Source: Mycoplasmatota bacterium
GTDB taxonomy: Bacteria > Bacillota_I > Bacilli_A > Izemoplasmatales > Izemoplasmataceae
DNA length: 64,000 nucleotides
Assembly (NCBI GenBank): GCA_030600605.1
Contig: JAUVLT010000001.1
Location: 1-64,000 of the forward strand
Reading direction: 5' to 3'
The position numbers and the translations under genes are program-made. Numbering within the stretch: position 1 is the first letter of the stretch; every line of letters begins with the position of its first letter. Of the stretch, positions 1-7,665 are shown one piece after another. The notes below the pieces were generated by a model. The model searched no databases. It saw nothing but the letters and a program-made list of their open reading frames with translations, and was not told the DNA's origin.

Positions 1-541
1 CGTCAATAAAAGTTTTATTATGGCTAACAATAATAAAAGTTATATTCTTTCTTAATTTTCTTAATAATAAAGATAACTCATTGATTGATTCTAAATCAAG
101 ATGAGTAGTGGGTTCATCTAGTAACACAATATCAGGATTGAAAATAATACTTCTAACTATTGAAATTTTCATCTTCTCACCAGATGATAATTTCAATGCA
201 TTCTTATCTAATAAGTGCTGAATATCTAACACTTTACAATAATCATTAATCGTTTCTTGATATGACGAAACATCTAACTTTCTAATTTTAAGTGGATAAA
301 TAATATTCTCATATGCACTTCGATTAAACAATACTGCCTCTTGTGAATTATATGTTACTTCACCTTTTGCTTCTACAACTCCACTATATTCAATCAATGA
401 AGCAATTGCTTTTAATAATGTCGTTTTCCCAGTCCCATTACGACCACTAATAACTGAAATCAGATGTTTTTTAAATTTGTGATTATTAAATTTAAGTTCA
501 AGAGACTTGTATTTTACCGTTAATCCTTTTATCTCAATCAT
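1..541 (-). CDS. tupC: Tungstate ABC transporter ATP-binding protein (partial)
   Basis: This is the ATPase subunit of an ABC importer; the first 180 codons are visible and the 3' end lies beyond base 1. In the translated minus strand I see a Walker A motif (GRNGTGKTT), an ABC signature (LSSGEKMKIS) and a Walker B/D-loop (IVLLDEPTTHLD). The ATG at 541 overlaps the end of the permease gene by 8 bases, which indicates translational coupling. The protein would energise uptake through the TupB permease at the cytoplasmic face of the membrane. Tungstate specificity is inferred from the TupA-like binding protein and the neighbouring tungsten enzyme, not from the ATPase itself. Confidence 0.85.
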   Translation of the reverse strand, partial: MIEIKGLTVKYKSLELKFNNHKFKKHLISVISGRNGTGKTTLLKAIASLIEYSGVVEAKGEVTYNSQEAVLFNRSAYENIIYPLKIRKLDVSSYQETINDYCKVLDIQHLLDKNALKLSSGEKMKISIVRSIIFNPDIVLLDEPTTHLDLESINELSLLLRKLRKNITFIIVSHNKTFID

Positions 542-1217
542 AAAAATCACCTCTGAATCTAGCTAATAATGTATGTAGCATAAAGGCGATTAATAAAAGG
601 ATTATCCCCATCGCAATTGATACTGAGTATTCTCCCATACTATTATTTAAAGCAATATAAGTCGTCATTACCCTTGTATCATTTTTGATGTTTCCACCAA
701 CAAGCATAACAGCTCCAACTTCGCTTAAAGCTCTTGAAAATCCTAATATAACACTCATAAAAATGAATGGTTTAATTTCTTTTATTAAAAGAATTAATTT
801 ATCATACTTACTCGCACCAAGTGTTGTCGCTGTTTCTAAAACCTTCTTCTGTGTTTTTTCACTAGAGATAATAATATTTCCAATAATAATTGGTAATACT
901 AATAATGTTTGAGCAATATACATAGCTGACTTAGTAAATAATAGATTCATCCCATCAAATGGCCCTGTGATTAAAAGTAATACAACTAGTCCTAAAACAA
1001 CTGGAGGAATACCCATAAAAGTAAATACTATTTTTTTGGTAAATCTTTTTAATTTAAAATCTGAAATACTTATTAGTATTCCGATAATTGTTCCAAAAAA
1101 TGAAGCAGTGATTGTTGCTAGTATTGATATCGTTAAAGAAAGAAATATTATTGTATATATTTCTTGATCTAAGGATATCAATAATTCAATTGCTTTAAGA
1201 GTGCTTTCTAATATCAT
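534..1217 (-). CDS. tupB: Tungstate ABC transporter permease
   Basis: The 227-residue protein has about five or six hydrophobic segments and the cytoplasmic EAA-type loop of binding-protein-dependent permeases (around ATTLGASKYDKL, residues 130-141), which docks on the ATPase. The length and the N-terminal sequence match the TupB group of tungstate permeases. The gene lies 8 bases downstream of the binding-protein gene and overlaps tupC, so the three form one operon read leftward. It would move tungstate, delivered by TupA, across the cytoplasmic membrane for the tungsten cofactor of the adjacent oxidoreductase. Confidence 0.85.
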   Translation of the reverse strand: MILESTLKAIELLISLDQEIYTIIFLSLTISILATITASFFGTIIGILISISDFKLKRFTKKIVFTFMGIPPVVLGLVVLLLITGPFDGMNLLFTKSAMYIAQTLLVLPIIIGNIIISSEKTQKKVLETATTLGASKYDKLILLIKEIKPFIFMSVILGFSRALSEVGAVMLVGGNIKNDTRVMTTYIALNNSMGEYSVSIAMGIILLLIAFMLHTLLARFRGDFYD

Positions 1218-1225
1218 CTAACCAC

Positions 1226-2005
1226 CTAGCTATTTGGATAAAATAATTGTGTATCGTATTTAATATATGTCGCAATTAAAGCTTGTGTATCTTCTCTAAG
1301 TATCCAATCATAAAATTGATCAGCATATAGTTCTTCGCGATTATGTAATTCTGGGTTAACTTTAATAACACCATATTGGTTTTTCAATTCTACACTATTT
1401 TCATAAGCAATTACTAAATCAAGATTTTCTAACATTGAAAGATATGTTGCTCGATCAGTTAATGTATAATATTGACTTAAAGATGTCATTGTAAGTGTTG
1501 ATCCCATACCTTGTCCAGTTTCTTTATACCAATCTCCAAAAGATGTTACATCATAATCAAATTGATTCCAAAGAGATAATTCCATCTTATGTGTTCCTGA
1601 GTTATCGCCTCTTGAATAAAAATCATGATTTTCACTTATCGTTTCTAATGTTTCTTCAAGTGTGGATGTCGATAGAGTAGTTGGCCCTACAAAAATAAAA
1701 TCATTATACATTATATTATGTCTTTTCTCTCCATATCCGTTATTTATAAATTCTACCTCACTGGCGTAAGCATGAACTAATAATATATCAGCTTCACCCA
1801 TTTCACCCATTTCAAGTGCTGCCCCTGTTCCCAAAGCTACTATTTTTACAAATACACCATATTCTTCTTCAAAATGAGGAATAATATAAGCTAGTAATCC
1901 GCTATTTTCAAGTGATGTAGTTGTAACAATAATTAATTCTTTTTTTTGACAAGAACTCAGTGTAAAAACAAAAATAATTCCTAATAAAACAATTAACTTC
2001 TTCAC
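1226..2005 (-). CDS. tupA: Tungstate-binding lipoprotein
   Basis: The 259-residue protein begins with a lipoprotein signal peptide ending in LSSC (Cys19 is the predicted lipidated residue), followed by the TTTS segment (residues 28-31) that TupA/WtpA-type proteins use for oxyanion binding. Later segments (ALGTGAALEMGE, RGDNSGTH) also fit the family. It would be anchored outside the membrane and hand tungstate to TupB. It is the first gene of the tup operon, with the ribosome site GAGGAG. A Moco/Tuco-like riboswitch occupies its leader, so expression probably responds to cofactor level. Molybdate is an alternative substrate, but the aldehyde:ferredoxin oxidoreductase next door favours tungstate. 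Confidence 0.88.
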   Translation of the reverse strand: MKKLIVLLGIIFVFTLSSCQKKELIIVTTTSLENSGLLAYIIPHFEEEYGVFVKIVALGTGAALEMGEMGEADILLVHAYASEVEFINNGYGEKRHNIMYNDFIFVGPTTLSTSTLEETLETISENHDFYSRGDNSGTHKMELSLWNQFDYDVTSFGDWYKETGQGMGSTLTMTSLSQYYTLTDRATYLSMLENLDLVIAYENSVELKNQYGVIKVNPELHNREELYADQFYDWILREDTQALIATYIKYDTQLFYPNS

Positions 2006-2079
2006 AATCTTATCTCCTCTTCCAAAATATTCCGATAAAAAAAGATCTTTTACGCCTAAAAAGGAGTAAAAAACCTATC

Positions 2080-2181
2080 ATCCTTTCCAAACGCGGGAGG
2101 CACAATAATTTCTCATTATACCCAATGGCTTATTAATCATAGTTGCTCATAACACCCGTAGATTAAAAAGCTCGGAATATT
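2080..2181 (-). ncRNA. Moco/Tuco (molybdenum/tungsten cofactor) riboswitch, leader of tupABC
   Basis: Read on the minus strand, the leader shows the conserved pieces of the Moco RNA motif in order: TTCCGAGC near 2179, AAGCCATT near 2130, and GCCTCCCGCGTTTGGAAAGG at 2083-2102. It stands about 75 bases upstream of tupA. Downstream, the GGAAAGGA segment can pair with TCCTTTTT (about 2053-2062), which could form an alternative terminator-like stem. Tungsten-cofactor sensing is inferred from the transporter and from the divergent tungsten enzyme. I recognised the motif by eye; a covariance-model scan would settle it. Confidence 0.8.
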
Positions 2182-2282
2182 TTTAACTACCTTAATAATA
2201 CCACAACATAACGTTTTATCATATACTATGGTAAAATATTTAAATATTTTCTTCTCCCTATCTAGCTTAAATATTAAATTTA

Positions 2283-2311
2283 TTGAAAACGTTACCATTT
2301 TTAGGTATAAT
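2283..2311 (+). promoter_or_regulatory. Sigma-A promoter of the aldehyde oxidoreductase cassette
   Basis: TTGAAA at 2283-2288 and TATAAT at 2306-2311 are separated by exactly 17 bases. The start codon of the oxidoreductase is 38 bases beyond the -10 box, preceded by GGGAGG at 2337-2342. The leader is too short for a riboswitch, so only the divergent tup operon appears riboswitch-controlled. Confidence 0.75.
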
Positions 2312-2349
2312 TAAAGGTGAGTTAAAAAAATAATATGGGAGGTATTTAA

Positions 2350-4137
2350 ATGTTTGGTTATATGGGTAAACTTCTAAGAATTAACTTAACTGATTCAACA
2401 GTTAAAGTTGAAGACTTAGATTTCGAACTAGCAAAGAAATACGTTGGTGGTCGAGGACTTGGAACTAAAATACTATTTGATGAAATCGACCCAAAAATTG
2501 ATGCATTGAGTCCAGAAAATAAAATTATTTTCATAAATGGACCATTGTCAGGAACGCCTACACCAACAGGTGGGAGATATATGGTAGTTACAAAATCACC
2601 ATTATCTGGGACAATCGCATCGTCTAACTCCGGGGGAACTTGGGGAGCAAGATTAAAATATGCTGGATACGATGGAGTAATCGTTGAAGGAAAAGCAGTA
2701 TCACCGGTTTATATTGATATAAATGAAGATTTGGTTGAAATTAAAGACGCATCTCATTTATGGGGAAAAATGGTTAGTGAAACTACTGATATTTTAGTCG
2801 AAAATAAGAAAAAGACAAACGTTTTAGCTATTGGACCTGGTGGTGAAAGATTAAGTAAAATGGCAGCTATTATGAATGACAAAGATCGAGCTGCAGGACG
2901 TAGTGGTGTTGGTGCTGTTATGGGTAGTAAAAACTTAAAAGCAATTGTTGTAAGTGGTAATTTAAAAGTTAGTTTATTTGATGATAAACAATTAAAAGTT
3001 ACTGTAAAAGAATCTAATTTAAAGATTAAAGAAAACCCTGTTACTGGTGAAGGTTTACCAACTTATGGTACTGCAGTTTTAGTAAATGCCATAAATGCTA
3101 ATGGAATCTTTCCAACTAACAATTTCCAAGAAGGTGTATTTAAAGATGCTGAAGATATTTCAGGGGAAACACTTGCTGAAAAATATTTAGTAAGAAAAGA
3201 TCCTTGTCACCGTTGTCTTATCGGTTGTGGTCGTTATACTAAAACTGATAAAGTTGAAGGTGGAGGACCAGAATACGAAACAGTTTGGGCTTTTGGAGCA
3301 GACTGTGGAGTAAAAGAATTAGATAAAATCATTGAAGCCAACTACTGGTGTAATCAATTAGGTATTGATACAATTTCAGTTGGTGCAACAATAGCTGCAG
3401 CAATGGAATTAAATCAAGTTGGAGCACTTAATGATGTTGATTTTGAAGGTGTAGACCTTACTTTTGGTAATGCTGAAGCAATTGTATATTGGACTAAAAA
3501 AATCGGATTAAGAGAAGGTTTCGGCGATAAAATGGCTGATGGTTCTTATCGATTATGTGAAATGTACGGGAGACCAGAATTATCTATGACAGTTAAAAAA
3601 TTAGAACTTCCAGCTTATGATCCAAGAGGAGTTCAAGGTCATGGATTAAACTACGCTACTTCTAATCGTGGAGGATGCCATGTTCGCGGTTATATGATTG
3701 CCCCAGAAATAGTAGGTCTTCCTGAAAAACTTGATCGTCTATCGCTTGAAAACAAACCTTTATGGACAAAAATATTCCAAGATTTAACTGCATTTATTGA
3801 TTCTATTGGATTATGTTTGTTCACATCATTTGCACTTGGTGCAGATGACTATGCTGAATTATATAACGGTGTTGTAGGTACTAATTGGACTGGAGAGGAA
3901 ATCTTAAAGGCAGGAGAAAGAATTTACACTCTTGAAAAACAATTTAATATTGCCGCAGGTATTTTACCTGAAGAAGATACTCTTCCAGCAAGATTACTTT
4001 ACGAACCAATGCCTAGTGGTCCTACAAAAGGACATGTACATCATTTAGATAAATTATTACCTGAGTATTATGAACTTAGAGGTTGGGATAATAAAGGTGT
4101 TCCAACTAAAGAAAGACTTAAAGATTTAGGACTTTAA
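2350..4137 (+). CDS. aor: Tungsten-containing aldehyde:ferredoxin oxidoreductase
   Basis: This 595-residue protein has the normal length of the AOR family, which oxidises aldehydes to acids with ferredoxin as acceptor using a bis-pyranopterin tungsten cofactor and one [4Fe-4S] cluster. The cluster ligands are visible: Cys286, Cys289 and Cys293 in CHRCLIGC, and the distant fourth ligand Cys489 in GLCLF. The pterin-binding region KDRAAGRSGVGAVMG lies near residues 178-192. The ATG follows a clear GGGAGG site. The protein is cytoplasmic. Downstream genes encode a dedicated radical SAM maturase and a MoaD/E1 pair, and the divergent operon imports tungstate. The exact aldehyde substrate cannot be told from sequence. 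Confidence 0.93.
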   Translation: MFGYMGKLLRINLTDSTVKVEDLDFELAKKYVGGRGLGTKILFDEIDPKIDALSPENKIIFINGPLSGTPTPTGGRYMVVTKSPLSGTIASSNSGGTWGARLKYAGYDGVIVEGKAVSPVYIDINEDLVEIKDASHLWGKMVSETTDILVENKKKTNVLAIGPGGERLSKMAAIMNDKDRAAGRSGVGAVMGSKNLKAIVVSGNLKVSLFDDKQLKVTVKESNLKIKENPVTGEGLPTYGTAVLVNAINANGIFPTNNFQEGVFKDAEDISGETLAEKYLVRKDPCHRCLIGCGRYTKTDKVEGGGPEYETVWAFGADCGVKELDKIIEANYWCNQLGIDTISVGATIAAAMELNQVGALNDVDFEGVDLTFGNAEAIVYWTKKIGLREGFGDKMADGSYRLCEMYGRPELSMTVKKLELPAYDPRGVQGHGLNYATSNRGGCHVRGYMIAPEIVGLPEKLDRLSLENKPLWTKIFQDLTAFIDSIGLCLFTSFALGADDYAELYNGVVGTNWTGEEILKAGERIYTLEKQFNIAAGILPEEDTLPARLLYEPMPSGPTKGHVHHLDKLLPEYYELRGWDNKGVPTKERLKDLGL

Positions 4138-4146
4138 AATTAAAAA

Positions 4147-4174
4147 GGAATGAATATTTTTATTCATTCCTTCT
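4147..4174 (+). terminator. Hairpin between the oxidoreductase and its maturase
   Basis: A perfect 10-bp stem (4147-4156 with 4161-4170) has a TTTT loop and is followed by TTCTT. The stem ends only 11 bases before the ATG of the next gene, where no Shine-Dalgarno sequence is visible. It probably attenuates transcription so that the enzyme is made in excess of its maturation factors. Confidence 0.6.
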
Positions 4175-4181
4175 TAATAGT

Positions 4182-5207
4182 ATGAAAAAAGTATATATTG
4201 AATTAACTAATAGATGTAATTTAAACTGTGAAATGTGTTATAGACATTCATGGGAGAATACCTTAGGTGATATGAACAACAAAGTAATTGATGAAATAAG
4301 CGCAAATCTTAAAAATACCAAAAGTATTGTCTTTGGTGGAATCGGCGAACCAACAATAGCTAAAGGATTCGAATATGCAATTGAAAAATTTAAAGACTAT
4401 GATTTAGAAATAACGACAAATGGGATAATTCTTAAATCAAAAATTGAAATGGTATGCCAAAATTTCAAAAAGATCATTATTAGTGTCGATGGAACCGAAG
4501 ATGACTACTATTCAGTTAGGAAAACAGAATTTTCACATATTAGAGAAACCTTAGAGTATCTCAATATATGCAAGAAGAAAAACAACTCGATTTTACCATC
4601 AATTGAGTTTGCCTTTGTTCTAACAAAATCAAATAAAGATACCATCTATAAAGTAATTGATTTTGCCAACAAGTATAATGTAGATAAAATTTTAGTATCT
4701 CATTTACTTCCTCAAAACAAAGAACAAGCTAAAGATATTTTCTATACTAAAGATTATAATCACAAAGGACATGAATATATAAAATTAGTAAGTAAATATG
4801 CAGTTTATGGAAATAAAATAAATATTTCATTTCCATATATGGAAATAAAAACAGAACGCTATTGTCAATTCGTAGAAAATGATTTCACCTATATTGATTA
4901 TTTAGGTAATGTTATCCCTTGCTATCGTTTTGCTAATACCTATACAGAGTGGGTTTTTGATCGCGAAAAAACAGTTTTGAAACACTCATTTGGAAACGTA
5001 TTAAACTCAAGCCTTCAAGATATATATTATGGAGAAGAATATTCAGATTTTAGAGAGAGTGTATTAAATACCAAACATCCAAGTTGTGTTGATTGCAATT
5101 TTGAAGACAGTTGTAGTTTCATTGAGACAACCGAATATGACTGTTTGAGTTACACTCCGAGTTGCGCAGATTGTTTGTGGAATCGAAATATAATAAAGTG
5201 TACATAG
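4182..5207 (+). CDS. Radical SAM/SPASM maturase of tungsten oxidoreductase cofactor
   Basis: The 341-residue protein starts with a radical SAM cluster motif CNLNCEMC (Cys12, Cys16, Cys19). Its C-terminal third carries further cysteines (CYR; CVDCNFEDSC; CADC) typical of a SPASM/twitch domain with auxiliary iron-sulfur clusters. Its place directly after aor and before a MoaD-like gene matches the family annotated as tungsten cofactor oxidoreductase radical SAM maturase. The reaction of that family is not well defined; a role in modifying the cofactor or the enzyme is inferred from linkage. The ATG at 4182 has no obvious ribosome site because an intrinsic-terminator-like hairpin abuts it, which suggests low translation. 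Confidence 0.85.
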   Translation: MKKVYIELTNRCNLNCEMCYRHSWENTLGDMNNKVIDEISANLKNTKSIVFGGIGEPTIAKGFEYAIEKFKDYDLEITTNGIILKSKIEMVCQNFKKIIISVDGTEDDYYSVRKTEFSHIRETLEYLNICKKKNNSILPSIEFAFVLTKSNKDTIYKVIDFANKYNVDKILVSHLLPQNKEQAKDIFYTKDYNHKGHEYIKLVSKYAVYGNKINISFPYMEIKTERYCQFVENDFTYIDYLGNVIPCYRFANTYTEWVFDREKTVLKHSFGNVLNSSLQDIYYGEEYSDFRESVLNTKHPSCVDCNFEDSCSFIETTEYDCLSYTPSCADCLWNRNIIKCT

Positions 5208-5216
5208 GTGAATAAT

Positions 5217-5450
5217 ATGATAACTGTGAAATTATATTCATCCATCAGAAAATATGGTGGAAAAGAAATTATGTTTGAATATCGAAAAGGCCTTGTTGTT
5301 AGAGACATTATCGAAGAACTAAAAATACCGATTAAAGAAATTTCAATAATTATTTTAAATCATTATGATAATACTACCGATAAGATGATTGATCGGGAAG
5401 TTAAAGAATCTTCATTAATTCATCTTTTCCCTCCAATGGCTGGTGGATAA
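5217..5450 (+). CDS. MoaD/ThiS-like sulfur-carrier protein
   Basis: A small ubiquitin-fold protein that ends in the diagnostic Gly-Gly (FPPMAGG), the site for adenylation and thiocarboxylation in molybdopterin synthase small subunits. The ATG at 5217 is chosen because AGGTGA (5206-5211) sits at the right distance; an in-frame GTG at 5208 directly after the previous stop is possible but has no ribosome site. The predicted length is 77 residues. The gene is immediately followed by its likely activating enzyme. In this cassette the carrier probably supplies dithiolene sulfur for the tungsten pterin, or serves the maturase. No MoaE gene is seen in the window. Confidence 0.82.
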   Translation: MITVKLYSSIRKYGGKEIMFEYRKGLVVRDIIEELKIPIKEISIIILNHYDNTTDKMIDREVKESSLIHLFPPMAGG

Positions 5451-6125
5451 ATGGAACAATATAGCAGAAATACTGGCATCCTCACCTTGGATGAAATCTC
5501 AAAAATCAATGAAACAAATATTTTATTAATAGGTGTGGGTGGACTTGGTGGATACATTGCGAGTGGTTTAGTACGTTTCGGAGTTAAAAACATTACAATT
5601 GTTGATTTTGATACATTCGAAATTTCTAATTTAAATCGTCAACTTTATGCAACAACCAAAACTTTAGGGAAATCAAAAGTAGAAATAACTAAAAAGAGAC
5701 TACTCGAGATAAATCCTAATCTTCATATAAAAACTATTTTTATAAAATATGATGAGTTTATTGATAAAAAAATTTATGACGGAATAGATATTGTCTTTGA
5801 TGGAGTAGATAATATAAAAACAAAACTACTTATCGAAAAACACGCATCATTCTTTAATAAACCATTAATTCACGGAGCAATTGGTGGATGGTACGGACAA
5901 GTCGGTATTATTTTACCTGGTAGCAATATACTAAAAGAAATATATTCTAATAAAACAAAAGGCATTGAAGAAGTATTAAAAAGCCCTACATTCATTCCTG
6001 GAATTGTTGGAAATATTATGATTAGTGAATTTATAAAGTTTATTCTAAAAAAAGATGCATTAATAAATAAAATTCTATATATTGATGTTCTTGATCATGA
6101 ATATAGAATCATCTATCAAAAATAA
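5451..6125 (+). CDS. ThiF/MoeB/HesA-family E1-like adenylyltransferase
   Basis: The 224-residue protein has the Rossmann nucleotide motif GVGGLGG (about residues 27-33), the acidic strand DFDTFEISNLNRQ and the conserved Arg/Gln of MoeB-like enzymes. It would adenylate the C-terminal glycine of the MoaD-like protein encoded just upstream. The ATG begins directly after the TAA of that gene and the internal GGTGG acts as ribosome site, so the two are translationally coupled. The zinc-binding CxxC pairs of longer MoeB/ThiF proteins are absent, making it a short HesA-like form. It is the last gene of the tungsten cassette, closed by a strong terminator. Confidence 0.82.
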   Translation: MEQYSRNTGILTLDEISKINETNILLIGVGGLGGYIASGLVRFGVKNITIVDFDTFEISNLNRQLYATTKTLGKSKVEITKKRLLEINPNLHIKTIFIKYDEFIDKKIYDGIDIVFDGVDNIKTKLLIEKHASFFNKPLIHGAIGGWYGQVGIILPGSNILKEIYSNKTKGIEEVLKSPTFIPGIVGNIMISEFIKFILKKDALINKILYIDVLDHEYRIIYQK

Positions 6126-6150
6126 AGTGGAGCAAAATTGCTCCACTTTT
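6125..6150. terminator. Bidirectional terminator
   Basis: The 10-bp stem AAGTGGAGCA/TGCTCCACTT has a 4-base loop and T-rich flanks on both sides. It serves the tungsten cassette (plus strand) and the converging antiporter gene (minus strand). Confidence 0.8.
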
Positions 6151-6162
6151 AATTTTTACTTT

Positions 6163-7485
6163 TTAAATCATATGTTGATGTTCAATATAATCTTGATCTT
6201 TCTCAGGCAATTCTCCCGCTTTCTTAAATGCCCATTTAACAATTATTTCACCAAATACTTTATAAACAACAGTTGCTGCTAAGATAACTGTTAAAACAGT
6301 TGATCCAATTACTGCAAAATGTGGATTATCTAATTCACCAGCAAGTTGCAAAAATCTAAATTCAACTAATATTGCCATATCAATAGCAACCCCACCTTGT
6401 GGTATTAAGGTAACTCCTAAGAATTTTACTACCTCTTTTTTCTCTTTCATGATTTTTGTCGATGCGCTTGATCCAATCATTTTACCAATTATTCTTACAA
6501 AGATATAGATTAATCCTAATTCCCCTAATCTAGGAAGAAGAGCAACGTCTAATTCAGCACCAGATAATGTAAAAAACACTAATAGTAACGGTAATATAAT
6601 TGCATCTGTAATATCCTTAACCTTATACATATAATCAGGATCAAGTTTATTTGACACTAATACACCAATCGTTAAAGGTAATAATATTGCTGACATTTCA
6701 GCTGCATGACCTATTCCAATACCAAAGAATAATCCAACTACAACAATTAATAATAATGATAAATTATCACCTTTTTTAAAGTGATTTAATATATAAACAA
6801 TTATTAATCCTAAAATACTCCCTATTATTATTGATAATCCAATCTCTAGCATTGGTCCAAGTAATAAATTACCTGCACTAATTACTTCTCCAGAATGTCC
6901 AGCTAAATAGATTGAGATTGGTAGTATAAATGCAAATACAATAATCCCAAAAGCATCATCTAAAGCTACCATTGGACAAAGAAGATTAGTTAATCTTCCT
7001 TTTACATGATAACTTTTTATACATACCAAAATTGGTGCAGGTGTAGTAACTATTGCAATAGCCCCAAATATTAGTGCATATGTTACTTTATATTCATCAA
7101 CAAATAAATAAACTGCTCCTGCTACTAATAAAAAAGTCATAATCGCTTGTGATAATGTTACAAACAAAACTTCTTTTCCAGTCTTCTTAAGTCTTTTAAA
7201 ATTTAGTTCCATCCCAATATTAAATCCAATAAATCCCAATGCTAATATTTTAAATGCTTTAAAACTACTTAAAACTTCATGGCTCATTATGCCTAAAGCA
7301 TTTGGACCAATAATAATCCCCATTATTATATATCCAGTTACTTTAGGTAATCTCGCAAGCTCAGCTAATTTACCACCAATAATACCCAGTGTTAATAATA
7401 AAGCAATATTAAATAAAATATTTGAAGTTAATTGTTCAATAAATATAGCAAAATCTAATGTTTCTATTGCTAAAATAAAATTCAT
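6163..7485 (-). CDS. Monovalent cation:proton antiporter, CPA2 family (KefB-type)
   Basis: The protein has about twelve hydrophobic segments in an Na+/H+-exchanger fold, with typical motifs such as GYIIMGIIIGP near the N-terminus and ALDDAFGI in the ion-binding middle region, where paired aspartates are expected. The ATG at 7485 gives 440 residues and is preceded by GAGGAG at 7 bases; an upstream in-frame TTG at 7503 is less likely. No C-terminal RCK/TrkA-N domain is present, so nucleotide gating as in full KefB/KefC is not expected. It probably exchanges Na+ or K+ for protons. The gene stands alone, between the tungsten cassette and an insertion sequence. Confidence 0.85.
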   Translation of the reverse strand: MNFILAIETLDFAIFIEQLTSNILFNIALLLTLGIIGGKLAELARLPKVTGYIIMGIIIGPNALGIMSHEVLSSFKAFKILALGFIGFNIGMELNFKRLKKTGKEVLFVTLSQAIMTFLLVAGAVYLFVDEYKVTYALIFGAIAIVTTPAPILVCIKSYHVKGRLTNLLCPMVALDDAFGIIVFAFILPISIYLAGHSGEVISAGNLLLGPMLEIGLSIIIGSILGLIIVYILNHFKKGDNLSLLLIVVVGLFFGIGIGHAAEMSAILLPLTIGVLVSNKLDPDYMYKVKDITDAIILPLLLVFFTLSGAELDVALLPRLGELGLIYIFVRIIGKMIGSSASTKIMKEKKEVVKFLGVTLIPQGGVAIDMAILVEFRFLQLAGELDNPHFAVIGSTVLTVILAATVVYKVFGEIIVKWAFKKAGELPEKDQDYIEHQHMI

Positions 7486-7552
7486 AGACTTTCTCCTCGT
7501 CAAATGTTAGTTTCATTATACAACTATGATATCATAAATTGACCTAGAAATA

Positions 7553-7602
7553 AAAGGCAATTCAGTTTGAAGATAGTGTAAAATGGTTTTGGAAAAGTAA
7601 TT
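7553..7602 (+). repeat. Left terminal inverted repeat of the ISLre2 element
   Basis: It begins AAAGGCAATTCA. Together with the inner block TAGTGTAAAATGGTTTTGG it pairs with the right end at 9131-9178. Confidence 0.7.
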
Positions 7603-7665
7603 AAAAAGGATAAGCACCTTTGGTATAATAAAAGTACAACCAATCATCATAAAGGAGCTTATCAC

